Shown here: in pieces, positions 53,054 to 61,462 of the stretch
How positions within the stretch are numbered: position 1 is the stretch's first letter
Layout of the letters: every line of letters starts with the position of its first letter
DNA from: Novosphingobium sp. MW5
GTDB lineage: Bacteria > Pseudomonadota > Alphaproteobacteria > Sphingomonadales > Sphingomonadaceae
Assembly (NCBI GenBank): GCA_025938935.1
Contig: JAPCWB010000001.1
Span: 1,364,001-1,428,000 of the forward strand
Length of the DNA: 64,000 nt
Direction: 5' to 3'
The notes under the pieces: generated by a model
The model's database searches: none
What the model was told of the DNA's origin: nothing
What the model saw: only the letters and a program-made list of their open reading frames with translations
Made by a program: the position numbers and the translations under genes

Positions 53054-55387
53054 TCAGAAGTTGACCGTCGCCGTGACGAAGACCTGGCGCGGGTTGCCAT
53101 AGAACGCGGTCAGCACGCCTTCCTTGCCGAGCGCCGGGATAAGCGCGCCGGTGCTGGTGGTGGACAGCGCGCCCGTAGTCGCATTGGCCGCCATGAAGGT
53201 GTAGCCCGAGGTCTTGTAGCGCTCGTTCGTCAGGTTCTTGCCGAACACACCAATCGTCCAGCGGTCGTTCGGTGCGTGGTAGACCAGGCTGGCATCGAAC
53301 AGCTGGTAGGCCGGCTGGTCGAGATAGGGGTTCGGCACTTCGAAATTGGTCGTGCGGCTCTTGAACGACATGCCGCCGGTCACGTCCACACGGCCTTCGC
53401 CCACCGCCACGCCGTAGCTGAGCGAGGCATTGCCGGTCCACGCGGGCGTATTCTGCACCTTGCGGAACTGGGCCACGTCGGTCGGGACCGAAGCGATATT
53501 GGTGACGTACTTGAGGAACTTGGCATCGATATAGCCGAGCGAGCCGGTGAAGGTCAGGCCGGTGCCGGCAGTACCCTCGAGCAGCTTCACGCGGGTTTCC
53601 AGCTCGAAGCCCTGCATGCGGGCCTGGCCGGCATTCGAGACCACGCCGCAGAAGTTGGGCAGGCCGGCGATGGTGCAGGCGACCGAGCCCGGGATCTGCA
53701 CGTCGGAGTAGTCCATGCGGAAGGCCGAAGCGGCAAGATAGACGCGGCGGTCCATCAGGCTGGCCTTCATGCCGATCTCGTAGCTGTTCACCTTTTCGGG
53801 CTTGAACGAGAGGAAGGCGGCGATTTCGTCATCAGACAGCGTCTTGTCGCCGTTGAGGTCAGGCGCGTTTACGCCCGCACCGCGCGGGTCGAAGCCGCCG
53901 CCCTTGAAGCCCTGGCTGAAGCTGGCGAAGATCGTCGCGTCCTCGCTCGGCTTGAAGCTCAGCGTCGCCTTGGGGGTGAACTTGGTGAAGACGCGCTGGC
54001 CGCGGAAGTTGGTGGCCGGTGCGCCGAGGGCAATGCCGGGGCTGCCGAAAACCGGCGAACCGCCACCGATATAGGACTGCCGCAGGATATAGCCCTTGCG
54101 CTTATCCCAGGTGTAGCGGCCGCCGACCGAGAGGCTGAACTGCGGGGTGAAATCATACGTGATGTCGGCGAAACCGGCGGCGGTGTCGGTGCCGATGTCG
54201 GCATTGGTATAGGCCGCGAAGCCCGCCGAGGTGGTGTAAAGCCGCGATTCGAACTGGGTCAGCGCCGATGCGTCGAGGTAATAGAAGCCGAACAGGGCCG
54301 AGAGGTTGCCCGTCTGGACCAGTGCCTGCAGTTCCTGGCTGAACTGGCGATTGCGGTAGATGCCCGGAACGTCGAGATCGGCCGTGGGCAGCGCGTCAAA
54401 GTCGATCGGGGTGGTCGTGTCGTCCTTGCGGTAGGCCGTGATCGAGCGGAAGGTCAGCCATTCGGCCGGATTGGCTTCCATGAACAGCGACAGGCCCCAT
54501 GCCTTGACGTCCTGGTTCGGCGTCAGCAGCGCACCGCGCGTATCATAGACGTTGGCCAGAACCGGGGCGTTGGAAAGCTGCGCCGGGATCAGCCGGTGGC
54601 CGCCGCGCGGGTTCGACTTGTCGTGAGTGAAATCGCCCGAGAGCCGCGCGAAGAAATCGGTGGCGTGGACTTCGATCGTGCCGCGGCCGGCCCAGATGTT
54701 CTTGTCATAGTTGTCGAGGCCGGTGGTCAGGTTCTTGCCGAAGCCGTCGCGGGTCAGGCGGGCGACTGCGCCGCCGACGCGCAGCGTGCCATCGCCAATC
54801 GGGGCCGAGGCAGAGACAACGCCGTCCATCTGGTTGTACGAACCATAGGTCGCGCGGGCCGACATGTGCGGCTCATTGGCGATGCGGCGGGTGACGTACT
54901 TGACCGCACCGCCAACCGTGTTGCGGCCATAAAGCGTGCCTTGCGGCCCGCGCAGCACTTCGATGCGCTGGACGTCATAGATGTCGAGCACGGCGGCCTG
55001 CGGGCGGTTGAGATAGACGTCGTCGACATAGATACCGACGCCCTGTTCGAAGCCCGAAACCGGATCCTGCTGGCCGACGCCGCGGATGAAGGCGGTGAGC
55101 GTGGAGTTGGTGCCGCGCGAAGGCTCAAGCGTGACGTTCGGGGCCAGGTCGGCGAGCGCCGTGATGTCGGTCGCGCCCGAATTGGCGAGCTGCTCGCCCG
55201 AGATCGCGGTGATCGCGATCGGCACGTCGATCAGTGTTTCCTCACGCCGGCGCGCGGTGACGGTGATGACCTCGCCGTTGTCCGCGGTTTCATCGGCAGC
55301 GGTGTCCTGCGCGAAGGCGGGCATCGAAAGCGAGGTGAGGGCAGTGGCGGCAAGGGCCATGCGAATGGTGTGACGGGCAAAGCTCAT
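53054..55387 (-). CDS. TonB-dependent receptor
   Basis: A 777-aa outer-membrane transporter. Signal peptide (MSFARHTIRMALAATALTSLSMPAFAQ), a TonB-box-like stretch (GEVITVTARRRE), a plug domain (DVPIAITAISGEQL, FIRGVGQQDPVSGF, VEVLRGPQGTLYGRNTVGG region) and a 22-strand barrel ending GNPRQVFVTATVNF. The plug resembles the sphingomonad receptors for hydrophobic or plant-derived compounds rather than classical siderophore receptors. ATG 55387; the frame is open upstream without similarity. Divergent from a TetR gene with an operator between. Confidence 0.93.
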   Translation of the reverse strand: MSFARHTIRMALAATALTSLSMPAFAQDTAADETADNGEVITVTARRREETLIDVPIAITAISGEQLANSGATDITALADLAPNVTLEPSRGTNSTLTAFIRGVGQQDPVSGFEQGVGIYVDDVYLNRPQAAVLDIYDVQRIEVLRGPQGTLYGRNTVGGAVKYVTRRIANEPHMSARATYGSYNQMDGVVSASAPIGDGTLRVGGAVARLTRDGFGKNLTTGLDNYDKNIWAGRGTIEVHATDFFARLSGDFTHDKSNPRGGHRLIPAQLSNAPVLANVYDTRGALLTPNQDVKAWGLSLFMEANPAEWLTFRSITAYRKDDTTTPIDFDALPTADLDVPGIYRNRQFSQELQALVQTGNLSALFGFYYLDASALTQFESRLYTTSAGFAAYTNADIGTDTAAGFADITYDFTPQFSLSVGGRYTWDKRKGYILRQSYIGGGSPVFGSPGIALGAPATNFRGQRVFTKFTPKATLSFKPSEDATIFASFSQGFKGGGFDPRGAGVNAPDLNGDKTLSDDEIAAFLSFKPEKVNSYEIGMKASLMDRRVYLAASAFRMDYSDVQIPGSVACTIAGLPNFCGVVSNAGQARMQGFELETRVKLLEGTAGTGLTFTGSLGYIDAKFLKYVTNIASVPTDVAQFRKVQNTPAWTGNASLSYGVAVGEGRVDVTGGMSFKSRTTNFEVPNPYLDQPAYQLFDASLVYHAPNDRWTIGVFGKNLTNERYKTSGYTFMAANATTGALSTTSTGALIPALGKEGVLTAFYGNPRQVFVTATVNF

Positions 55388-55445
55388 CGGTGAATCTCTC
55401 TCCCTGAGGGCGCACTTCGCGCCGCTCCTGAATCGCCTGATATTG

Positions 55446-55469
55446 AAAGTTGAACCACCTTTCAACTTT
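55446..55469. promoter_or_regulatory. Operator palindrome between receptor and TetR genes
   Basis: AAAGTTGAA-ccacct-TTCAACTTT is a perfect 9-bp inverted repeat in AT-rich sequence, 59 nt before the receptor start and 87 nt before the TetR start. It is a typical site for the adjacent TetR protein (inference). Confidence 0.7.
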
Positions 55470-55555
55470 TGATTGGCAAAAAGATCAAAACACCTTAATC
55501 CGTTGCCCGGAAGCAACAGGCTGCCACTGAGCCGCCGCGTGGGAGACGATCGACT

Positions 55556-56191
55556 TTGCCGCAGGAATCCGCCCTGCCTTCGCGCAACGGCGCTGCCAGC
55601 CCTGGCAAGGAGCCCCGCACCGCGCGCGGCCGCGAAACGCTGCGCCGCCTGCTCGATGCTGCCGCCGCGGAATTCGGCGAGCGCGGTTTCCACGAAGCCT
55701 CGATCAGCGGCATCACCCGCCGCGCAGGTACGGCGCTTGGCAGCTTCTACACCTACTTCGATTCGAAGGACGCGATCTTCTCGGCGCTGGTCACACACAT
55801 GAGCCAGTCGGTCGCCGTCGCGGCGGCCAAGGCGGTCACTCCGGGAAGCACCGGCGTGACGCGAGAGCGCGAGGCGCTGGCCGGGTTTCTGGCCTTCGCG
55901 CGGGAACACAAGGAGCTTTACCGGATCATCGACGAAGCCGAATTCGCCGATCCGGAGGCTTACCGCGCGCACTACATGGGCACCGCCAAGCGCATCGCCG
56001 CGCGCTTCGATGAGAGCGTCGCGGCGGGCACCATGTCCCCCGGCGACAACGAAGTGCGCGCCTGGGCCGCCATGGGAATGAACGTCTTCCTTGGCCTGCG
56101 CTTCGGCGTCTGGGGCGAGGAACGTTCGCCCGAAGAGGTTGCGGCAGAGGCGGCGCGCCTGCTTCAGGACGGCGTGGGCAAGCGCGACTAG
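55556..56191 (+). CDS. TetR-family transcriptional regulator
   Basis: A 211-aa regulator. The N-terminal helix-turn-helix (about 23-70) reads LLDAAAAEFGERGFHEASISGITRRAGTALGSFYTYFDSKDAIF. The C-terminal ligand domain matches no specific subfamily that I can name. The start is TTG at 55556, 9 nt after GGGAGA; no ATG lies before the HTH. It probably controls the divergent TonB receptor. Confidence 0.88.
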   Translation: MPQESALPSRNGAASPGKEPRTARGRETLRRLLDAAAAEFGERGFHEASISGITRRAGTALGSFYTYFDSKDAIFSALVTHMSQSVAVAAAKAVTPGSTGVTREREALAGFLAFAREHKELYRIIDEAEFADPEAYRAHYMGTAKRIAARFDESVAAGTMSPGDNEVRAWAAMGMNVFLGLRFGVWGEERSPEEVAAEAARLLQDGVGKRD

Positions 56192-56201
56192 CGCGGCAGG
56201 G

Positions 56202-56966
56202 TCAGATCCCCGCCCACCACTGATAGCCCTTGGCGTCTTCCCAATAGCCGCCCTTGCCGCCGTAGAGGCCGGCGAGCGTAGAACGAGCCTCGATCCGCAT
56301 CACGTATTTCGCGTGCTTGTAGCCCAGCTGGCGTTCGGCACGCAGGCGCACGGGCGCACCGTGAGCAACGGGCAGCGGCTTGTCGTTCATCGCCCAGGCC
56401 AGGATGGTCTGCGGGTGATGCGCCTCGATCAGGTCCAGAGATTCGTAATAGGGCGTCGTGCCGAACCGGTCGGCGCAGTGGAACACGATGAAGCGCGCGG
56501 AGGGCAGCAGGCCCGCCATCTTGAGGATTCCCCCAAGCTGCGGCCCCTGCCACTTGCCGATCGCGCTCCACCCCTCGACGCAGTCATGCCGGGTGATCTG
56601 CGCGCGCTGGGGCAAGGCGCGCAGGGCATCGAGCTGCAGGTCGAGCGGCTTGAGCACCAGCCCATCGACCCGAAGCTTCCAGCGCGCGAAATTGTCTGCG
56701 GCATGGCCGGACCATTCGCTGTTGCCCTTGACGTTGGTATTGCCATTGGCGCGGAATACCGGCGACATCTGACCGGGCTTGAATTCGGCGGCAAGGGCAT
56801 CTCCGGCCACGCCCCGCTGCACCGCATAGTGCGCGTCGGCCCCGGCTTCGAGTAGGCCGCGGAAGGCAGGGTTCCCTCCCAGCTTGTCACAGCCTGAAAG
56901 CAGCAGGCTGCCTGTGCCAAGTGCTCCGGCGGAGAGAAGGCGGCGGCGGCTGAAGGCATCAGTCAT
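56202..56966 (-). CDS. Tat-exported sulfite-oxidase-family molybdoenzyme
   Basis: A 254-aa oxidoreductase with a molybdopterin domain. The twin-arginine signal (FSRRRLLSAGALGTGSLLLSGC) targets export. The molybdenum-ligand Cys is in TRHDCVEGWSAIGKW, and FHCADRFGTTPYYESLDL and GAPVRLRAERQLGYK are family motifs. It resembles MsrP/YedY catalytic subunits; the substrate may be a sulfoxide or another oxyanion. The first 8 nt overlap the cytochrome b gene upstream. Confidence 0.88.
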   Translation of the reverse strand: MTDAFSRRRLLSAGALGTGSLLLSGCDKLGGNPAFRGLLEAGADAHYAVQRGVAGDALAAEFKPGQMSPVFRANGNTNVKGNSEWSGHAADNFARWKLRVDGLVLKPLDLQLDALRALPQRAQITRHDCVEGWSAIGKWQGPQLGGILKMAGLLPSARFIVFHCADRFGTTPYYESLDLIEAHHPQTILAWAMNDKPLPVAHGAPVRLRAERQLGYKHAKYVMRIEARSTLAGLYGGKGGYWEDAKGYQWWAGI

Positions 56967-57711
56967 GGCTGGGCTCCTCCCGGTTTTCGGGCGGCAGGCG
57001 GAAGCGGCCTGTGATCATCGATCGCACCTCGTTCACCGGCCCGGCTAGCAAGACCATGGCAATATGGACCAGGAAAAACAGCACGATCCCGCCCGCGCAG
57101 ATGAAATGGATGGATCGTGCCGACTGCCGGCCGCCGAAGAATTCCGGCAAACCGTGAAACGCTGCGTTCAGCGCAGGTGACATGGCCATGCCGGTCAGCA
57201 CCAGCAGAGGCAGCAGGACCAGCAGCACGCCGCAATAGGCGAGCTTTTGCAGCACGTTATAGCGCGCCGCAGCCTCGCCCTTGGGGAAGCGCAAGGCTGC
57301 ATGGTCCTTGATGTCCTGCCACAGGTGCGCCGGCGAAAGCTCGGCCAGCCTTGGGCGCAGGTCCCTCCACAAATGCCCGTTCACCAGCGACCAGGCGAGA
57401 TAGACGGCGATCCCTAAACCGAAAATCCACGCGAAGGACAGGTGCCACAGCCGCGCATCGGCAGGGCTGTAATGCGACGGGATTGTCGCCCAGCCGGGGA
57501 ACTGCGGCAGTTCCAGCCAGGCTTTGTCGGGGTTGGCGCCGTAATTGCCCCAGTAGAGCCGGGGATGCGCGTTTGAGATCATCAGCCCGCTCATCAGCAT
57601 GACCGCGACTGTCACCACGTTGAGCCAATGCCAGGCCCGGGTGGAAAACCGGTGCCTCCGCACTTCGGTCACGGCCTTTTGCCCTTCGGGCAGTTCGGCA
57701 TTGTCATCCAT
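56959..57711 (-). CDS. Cytochrome b561-type membrane subunit
   Basis: A 250-aa di-heme membrane cytochrome, with four or more helices and candidate heme His residues (TRAWHWLNVVTVAVMLMSG, LWHLSFAWIFG, HFICAGGIVLFFLVHIAMVLL). It precedes and overlaps the molybdoenzyme gene. Together they form an electron chain between quinone pool and periplasm. ATG 57711 is preferred; the ribosome site is weak. Confidence 0.85.
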   Translation of the reverse strand: MDDNAELPEGQKAVTEVRRHRFSTRAWHWLNVVTVAVMLMSGLMISNAHPRLYWGNYGANPDKAWLELPQFPGWATIPSHYSPADARLWHLSFAWIFGLGIAVYLAWSLVNGHLWRDLRPRLAELSPAHLWQDIKDHAALRFPKGEAAARYNVLQKLAYCGVLLVLLPLLVLTGMAMSPALNAAFHGLPEFFGGRQSARSIHFICAGGIVLFFLVHIAMVLLAGPVNEVRSMITGRFRLPPENREEPSHD

Positions 57712-57754
57712 CGGCAAGCCCCCGCTGACTGGGAAAGGGAGCCTAACCGCAAGA

Positions 57755-58372
57755 TCAGCGTTCGGCAAATCCCCGCGCTTCGCGGGCGAGCGGCATCCGC
57801 AGCGAATTCTGCAACATGGCGACGCCGAAGTACTGGCCCACGAGGCAAGGCAGTTCGATCAGTTGAGCCTCGTTCCATGTCGCGGCCAGCGCTGCCCAAG
57901 TCGCGTCGGAGATCATCTGCCGGTCGATCAGTTCGTCCACCGCGTGCAGCAGGGCCGCCTCATGCCCGGTCCAACCCTCGGCTTCTGGTCCGGCCCGCAC
58001 CCGGTCCGTATCCTCCTCGCTTATTCCCAATTCGCGACCGATCAGCACGTGCTGACCCCATTCGTATGGTGCGCCGGCGAGCCATGCGGTTCTCAGCACC
58101 GCCAGTTCGCGCTCACGCGGCGGGATGGTCGATCCGCTGAACAGGAATATGCCGGTTTCCAGCTGGAGCCGGAAAAGGTCGGGATGGCGGGCCAGCACGG
58201 CGAAGTAGGTGGTCAGCGTCTCGGGAGATTCGATCCCGAGCGTCTCGCCGATGCGGCGGACCAGCGAGCGAACCTCTGCACCCAGTTCTTCCTGTGGCAG
58301 CGGCGCGATGCGGATCGGCGCGCCGATGATCTCTGCCTCGCGTGCGGCAATCTCCTCTTCCGAAGCCATCAT
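57755..58372 (-). CDS. Carboxymuconolactone decarboxylase-like protein (copy 1)
   Basis: A 205-aa alpha-helical protein of the CMD/AhpD-like superfamily. The conserved block RERELAVLRTAWLAGAPYEWGQHV lacks the CxxC of AhpD, so it is closer to the CMD-type sphingomonad proteins. It is a paralogue of the next gene upstream, with a 4-nt overlap. Role unknown, probably catabolic. Confidence 0.85.
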   Translation of the reverse strand: MMASEEEIAAREAEIIGAPIRIAPLPQEELGAEVRSLVRRIGETLGIESPETLTTYFAVLARHPDLFRLQLETGIFLFSGSTIPPRERELAVLRTAWLAGAPYEWGQHVLIGRELGISEEDTDRVRAGPEAEGWTGHEAALLHAVDELIDRQMISDATWAALAATWNEAQLIELPCLVGQYFGVAMLQNSLRMPLAREARGFAER

Positions 58373-59004
58373 CGGTGGCTAAGTCCCGGGTTGTCTGGGT
58401 TCAGCATGATCCGAAGCGAATTCTGGACATAGGCGGTGGCAACGTATTGCCCGACCATCATCGGAAATTCGATCATCTGCGCCTCATCCCAGGCCTCGGC
58501 AAGGACGTCCCAGGTATCTGCGGCAATGGCGTGATCCCCCAACAGTTCTTCCACCCCGCGCAGGATCGCCTTGTCATGCGCCGGCCAGTCCGGATCGGCG
58601 GAACCGCGCGTCACCCGCTCCACGTCCTCTGCCGTCAGGCCCATGCGCTTGGCGATATCGACATGCTGGCCCCATTCGTAGGGCGCGCGGCAGAGCCAGC
58701 CGATGCGCAGGATAGCCAGTTCGCGCTCACGCGGCGGAATGCGGCCGGTAAAGAGCGTGGTCCCCATTTCCATCTGCCGCGCGAAAAGCTCCGGGTGCTT
58801 CATCATTGTGCGCATGTAATCGGGAATCTTGTCGGGCGTGACGGGCGTCGCTCCCGCCCCGGCGCGAACGGCATTGACCAGGCCCAGAGCATCACGGTCG
58901 ACGGCGTCGCCCGTCAACGCCGCGATGCGGGGACCATCGCCCACCACTTGTCGCTGGCGCTCCGCCACGTCGAAGGAAATTGCCCCGCGTTCGACCGCAA
59001 CCAT
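58369..59004 (-). CDS. Carboxymuconolactone decarboxylase-like protein (copy 2)
   Basis: A 211-aa paralogue of the preceding entry. It shares IPPRERELAILR--WL--APYEWGQHV and the C-terminal pattern W-EAQ-IE-P--VGQY. It is the first gene of a leftward set with copy 1; the cytochrome/molybdoenzyme pair follows after 43 nt and may be in the same transcript. Confidence 0.85.
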   Translation of the reverse strand: MVAVERGAISFDVAERQRQVVGDGPRIAALTGDAVDRDALGLVNAVRAGAGATPVTPDKIPDYMRTMMKHPELFARQMEMGTTLFTGRIPPRERELAILRIGWLCRAPYEWGQHVDIAKRMGLTAEDVERVTRGSADPDWPAHDKAILRGVEELLGDHAIAADTWDVLAEAWDEAQMIEFPMMVGQYVATAYVQNSLRIMLNPDNPGLSHR

Positions 59005-59139
59005 ATCTGCCTGCTCCCTAAGCTTGTGCGCGACAGGCTAGGGATTGGCGCGAAGCCTGCAAGCGGCAGGCGGACTGATCGCCGGGAAGATGCTCGTTGA
59101 CCGCAGCGCGCGCCCTGTGCCAAAGCGCCCGCGCCGGAC

Positions 59140-59212
59140 GCGGGTGTAGCTCAATGGTAGAGCAGCAGCTTCCCAAGCTGAATACGAGGGTTCGATTCCC
59201 TTCACCGCTCCA
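59140..59212 (+). tRNA. tRNA-Gly (anticodon CCC), one base short in the acceptor stem
   Basis: A tRNA with encoded CCA. The D-arm GCTCAATGGTAGAGC, the anticodon loop TTCCCAA (anticodon CCC, reading GGG) and the T-arm AGGGTTCGATTCCCT are clear. The 5' acceptor strand is GCGGGTG, which needs CACCCGC at the 3' side; the sequence shows CACCGC. One C is therefore missing near 59206, most simply a sequencing deletion in a CCC run. It is 73 nt where 74 are expected. Confidence 0.93.
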
Positions 59213-59294
59213 GGCCTCCCATGCCAGCGACTTCGTGACTGTCCGCCAGATGCGGGTGATTGATTTCGACTGCTGGGCCTGTCATGGGAATAAT

Positions 59295-59309
59295 ATTGGT
59301 CAGTCCAGT
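59295..59309. promoter_or_regulatory. Possible GntR/FCD operator
   Basis: ATTGGTCAGTCCAGT is an imperfect palindrome (TGG...CCA core), 12 nt before the regulator start. FCD-type GntR proteins commonly bind TGGTnnnACCA-like sites. Inference only. Confidence 0.4.
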
Positions 59310-59321
59310 GGAGCCACAGGT

Positions 59322-60062
59322 ATGCAGAACACGACTCCTCCCGTCCATGACCGGATGTACAAGCACCTTGCCCGGCAGATCCTTGCTGAGGTGATTGTGG
59401 GCAAGTACCCGGTCGGCGCACGCCTGCCGGCGGAGCGCGAGCTGGCGACGATCTACGACGTCAGCCGCCCGACCGTGCGCGAGGCGGTGATCGCGCTGGA
59501 GGTCCAGGGGATCGTCGAAGTACGCATCGGTTCGGGCGCCTATGTCGTTCGCCTGCCCAGTGAGGATGATCACCCCGGATCGCATCTCTCCGCCTTCGAA
59601 TTGACCGAGGCGCGCGCCCTGATCGAGGCGGAGGCCGCGGCGCTTGCCGCGACGCTCGCCACCGATGCTGAAATCGAGGAGATCGCAGCCTATGTCGAGG
59701 CGATTGCCCGCGCCGAGCGTAACGCGACCGGGGCGGAAGAGGCCGACCGTGCTTTCCACCTCGCTATTGCCCGCGCCGCGCGCAACGGCGCCTTGCTAGG
59801 TGCGATTACCTCGCTGTGGGACATGCGCGAAACTTCCGCGGAAGCGGCGCTACTGCATGAAAAGGCGCGTTCGGCGAACATCGTGCCGGTGGTCGACGAG
59901 CACAGCGCGGTGGTGAATGCCTTGCGTGCCCGTGATCCCGATGCCGCCCGTGCGGCGATGCGCGCGCATCTCGTTTCGGTGATCGAGCAACTGATGTTTG
60001 CCACAGAAGGCGATGGCAGGCTTGAAGAACGGCGGGACCGCCTGCGCACGGTGGCCGGCTGA
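59322..60062 (+). CDS. GntR/FCD-family regulator of hexuronate genes
   Basis: A 246-aa regulator: winged helix (ARLPAERELATIYDVSRPTVREAVIALEVQGIVEVRIGSGAYV, about 32-76) and a C-terminal FCD ligand domain with metal-binding type His residues (DRAFHLAIARAARN, VVDEHSAVVNAL, MRAHLVSVI). It resembles UxuR/ExuR. ATG 59322 is preferred since the frame upstream passes through the tRNA. The stop shares a base with the uxaC start (TGATG). Confidence 0.88.
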   Translation: MQNTTPPVHDRMYKHLARQILAEVIVGKYPVGARLPAERELATIYDVSRPTVREAVIALEVQGIVEVRIGSGAYVVRLPSEDDHPGSHLSAFELTEARALIEAEAAALAATLATDAEIEEIAAYVEAIARAERNATGAEEADRAFHLAIARAARNGALLGAITSLWDMRETSAEAALLHEKARSANIVPVVDEHSAVVNALRARDPDAARAAMRAHLVSVIEQLMFATEGDGRLEERRDRLRTVAG

Positions 60063-61462
60063 TGCCCCGTCCGCTCGAATTGCACGCAGATCGCCTGTTT
60101 CCGGCCGAGAGCTCGGCCCGCGACGTTGCCCGCGAACTGTACGACAGCATCAAGGACCTGCCGATCGTCAGCCCGCACGGGCACACCGATCCGGAATGGT
60201 GGGCGACCGACGCCAATTTCGGCAATGCCACCGAACTGCTGCTGGTGCCCGATCATTACGTCTTCCGCATGCTCTATTCGCAGGGCGTGGCGATGGAGGA
60301 TCTGGGCGTGCGCAACCCCGGCGTTGACCCGCGCGCGGCCTGGCGGCTGTTTGCCGAACGCTATCACCTGTTCCGCGGCACGCCATCGCGCATGTGGCTG
60401 GACTGGGTGTTCTCGCAGGCTTTCGGCATCGAATACCGGCTCGATGCCGAGACCTCGGATTTCTACTTCGACACGATCACAGACAAGCTGGCGGCCGACG
60501 CCTTCCGCCCCCGCGCGCTGTTCGAACGCTACAACATCGAAGTCATCGCCACGACCGAGAGCCCGCTCGACAGCCTCGAGCACCATGCGGCGATCCGCAA
60601 GTCCGGGTGGGGCGGAAAGATCCTCACCGCCTATCGCCCCGATCCGGTGGTCGATCCCGAGTTCGAGGGCTTTCGCGACAACCTGAACACGCTTTCCGGC
60701 CTGACTGGAGAGGACTGCCTGTCTTGGTCCGGCTACCTCGCCGCGCACCGCCAGCGCCGCGAGTTCTTTGCCGGCATGGGCGCGACCAGCACCGACCACG
60801 GCCACCCCACCGCGCAGACGGCGGACCTGAACGCGCTTGAGGCCGAAGCGCTGTTCCGCAAGGTCAGCGCAGGCGATTTCACGGCTGACGACGCCGAACT
60901 GTTCCGCGCCCAGATGCTCACCGAAATGGCGCGGATGTCCATCGACGATGGCCTTGTCATGCAGATCCATCCCGGTGCCTTCCGCAACCACAATGCGGCC
61001 GTGTTCGAACGCTTCGGGCGCGACAAGGGCGCCGACGTGCCGAGCCGCACCGAATATGTCCGCGCGTTGAAGCCACTGCTTGACCGCTTCGGCAATGACC
61101 CGCGCCTGTCGATCATTCTCTTCACGCTGGATGAAAGCAGCTACGCCCGCGAACTCGCGCCGCTCGCCGGGCACTATCCGTGCCTCAAGCTCGGCCCGGC
61201 CTGGTGGTTCCATGACAGCCCCGAAGGCATGCGGCGCTTCCGCCGGATGACGACCGAGACGGCAGGCTTCTACAACACGGTCGGGTTCAACGACGATACC
61301 CGGGCCTTCCTCTCGATCCCCGCACGCCACGATGTCGCGCGGCGGATTGACTGCGGTTTCCTCGCCGAGCTGGTGGTGGAACACCGCATCGAGGACTGGG
61401 AGGCCGCCGAACTGGCGCAGGACCTGACCTACAATCTGGTGAAGCAGGCCTACAAGCTGTGA
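60062..61462 (+). CDS. uxaC: Glucuronate (uronate) isomerase
   Basis: Converts glucuronate to fructuronate and galacturonate to tagaturonate. 466 aa, a normal length for the family. LPIVSPHGHTDPEWWA carries the metal-binding HxH, and MQIHPGAFRNHN and LKLGPAWWFHDSPEGM are typical. It lies between its regulator and uxuB with overlaps on both sides, an operon. Confidence 0.96.
   Translation: MPRPLELHADRLFPAESSARDVARELYDSIKDLPIVSPHGHTDPEWWATDANFGNATELLLVPDHYVFRMLYSQGVAMEDLGVRNPGVDPRAAWRLFAERYHLFRGTPSRMWLDWVFSQAFGIEYRLDAETSDFYFDTITDKLAADAFRPRALFERYNIEVIATTESPLDSLEHHAAIRKSGWGGKILTAYRPDPVVDPEFEGFRDNLNTLSGLTGEDCLSWSGYLAAHRQRREFFAGMGATSTDHGHPTAQTADLNALEAEALFRKVSAGDFTADDAELFRAQMLTEMARMSIDDGLVMQIHPGAFRNHNAAVFERFGRDKGADVPSRTEYVRALKPLLDRFGNDPRLSIILFTLDESSYARELAPLAGHYPCLKLGPAWWFHDSPEGMRRFRRMTTETAGFYNTVGFNDDTRAFLSIPARHDVARRIDCGFLAELVVEHRIEDWEAAELAQDLTYNLVKQAYKL

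Noticed and set aside
53045..55393. 782-codon frame antisense to the TonB receptor
   Set aside because: Shadow; the receptor has plug, barrel and signal peptide.
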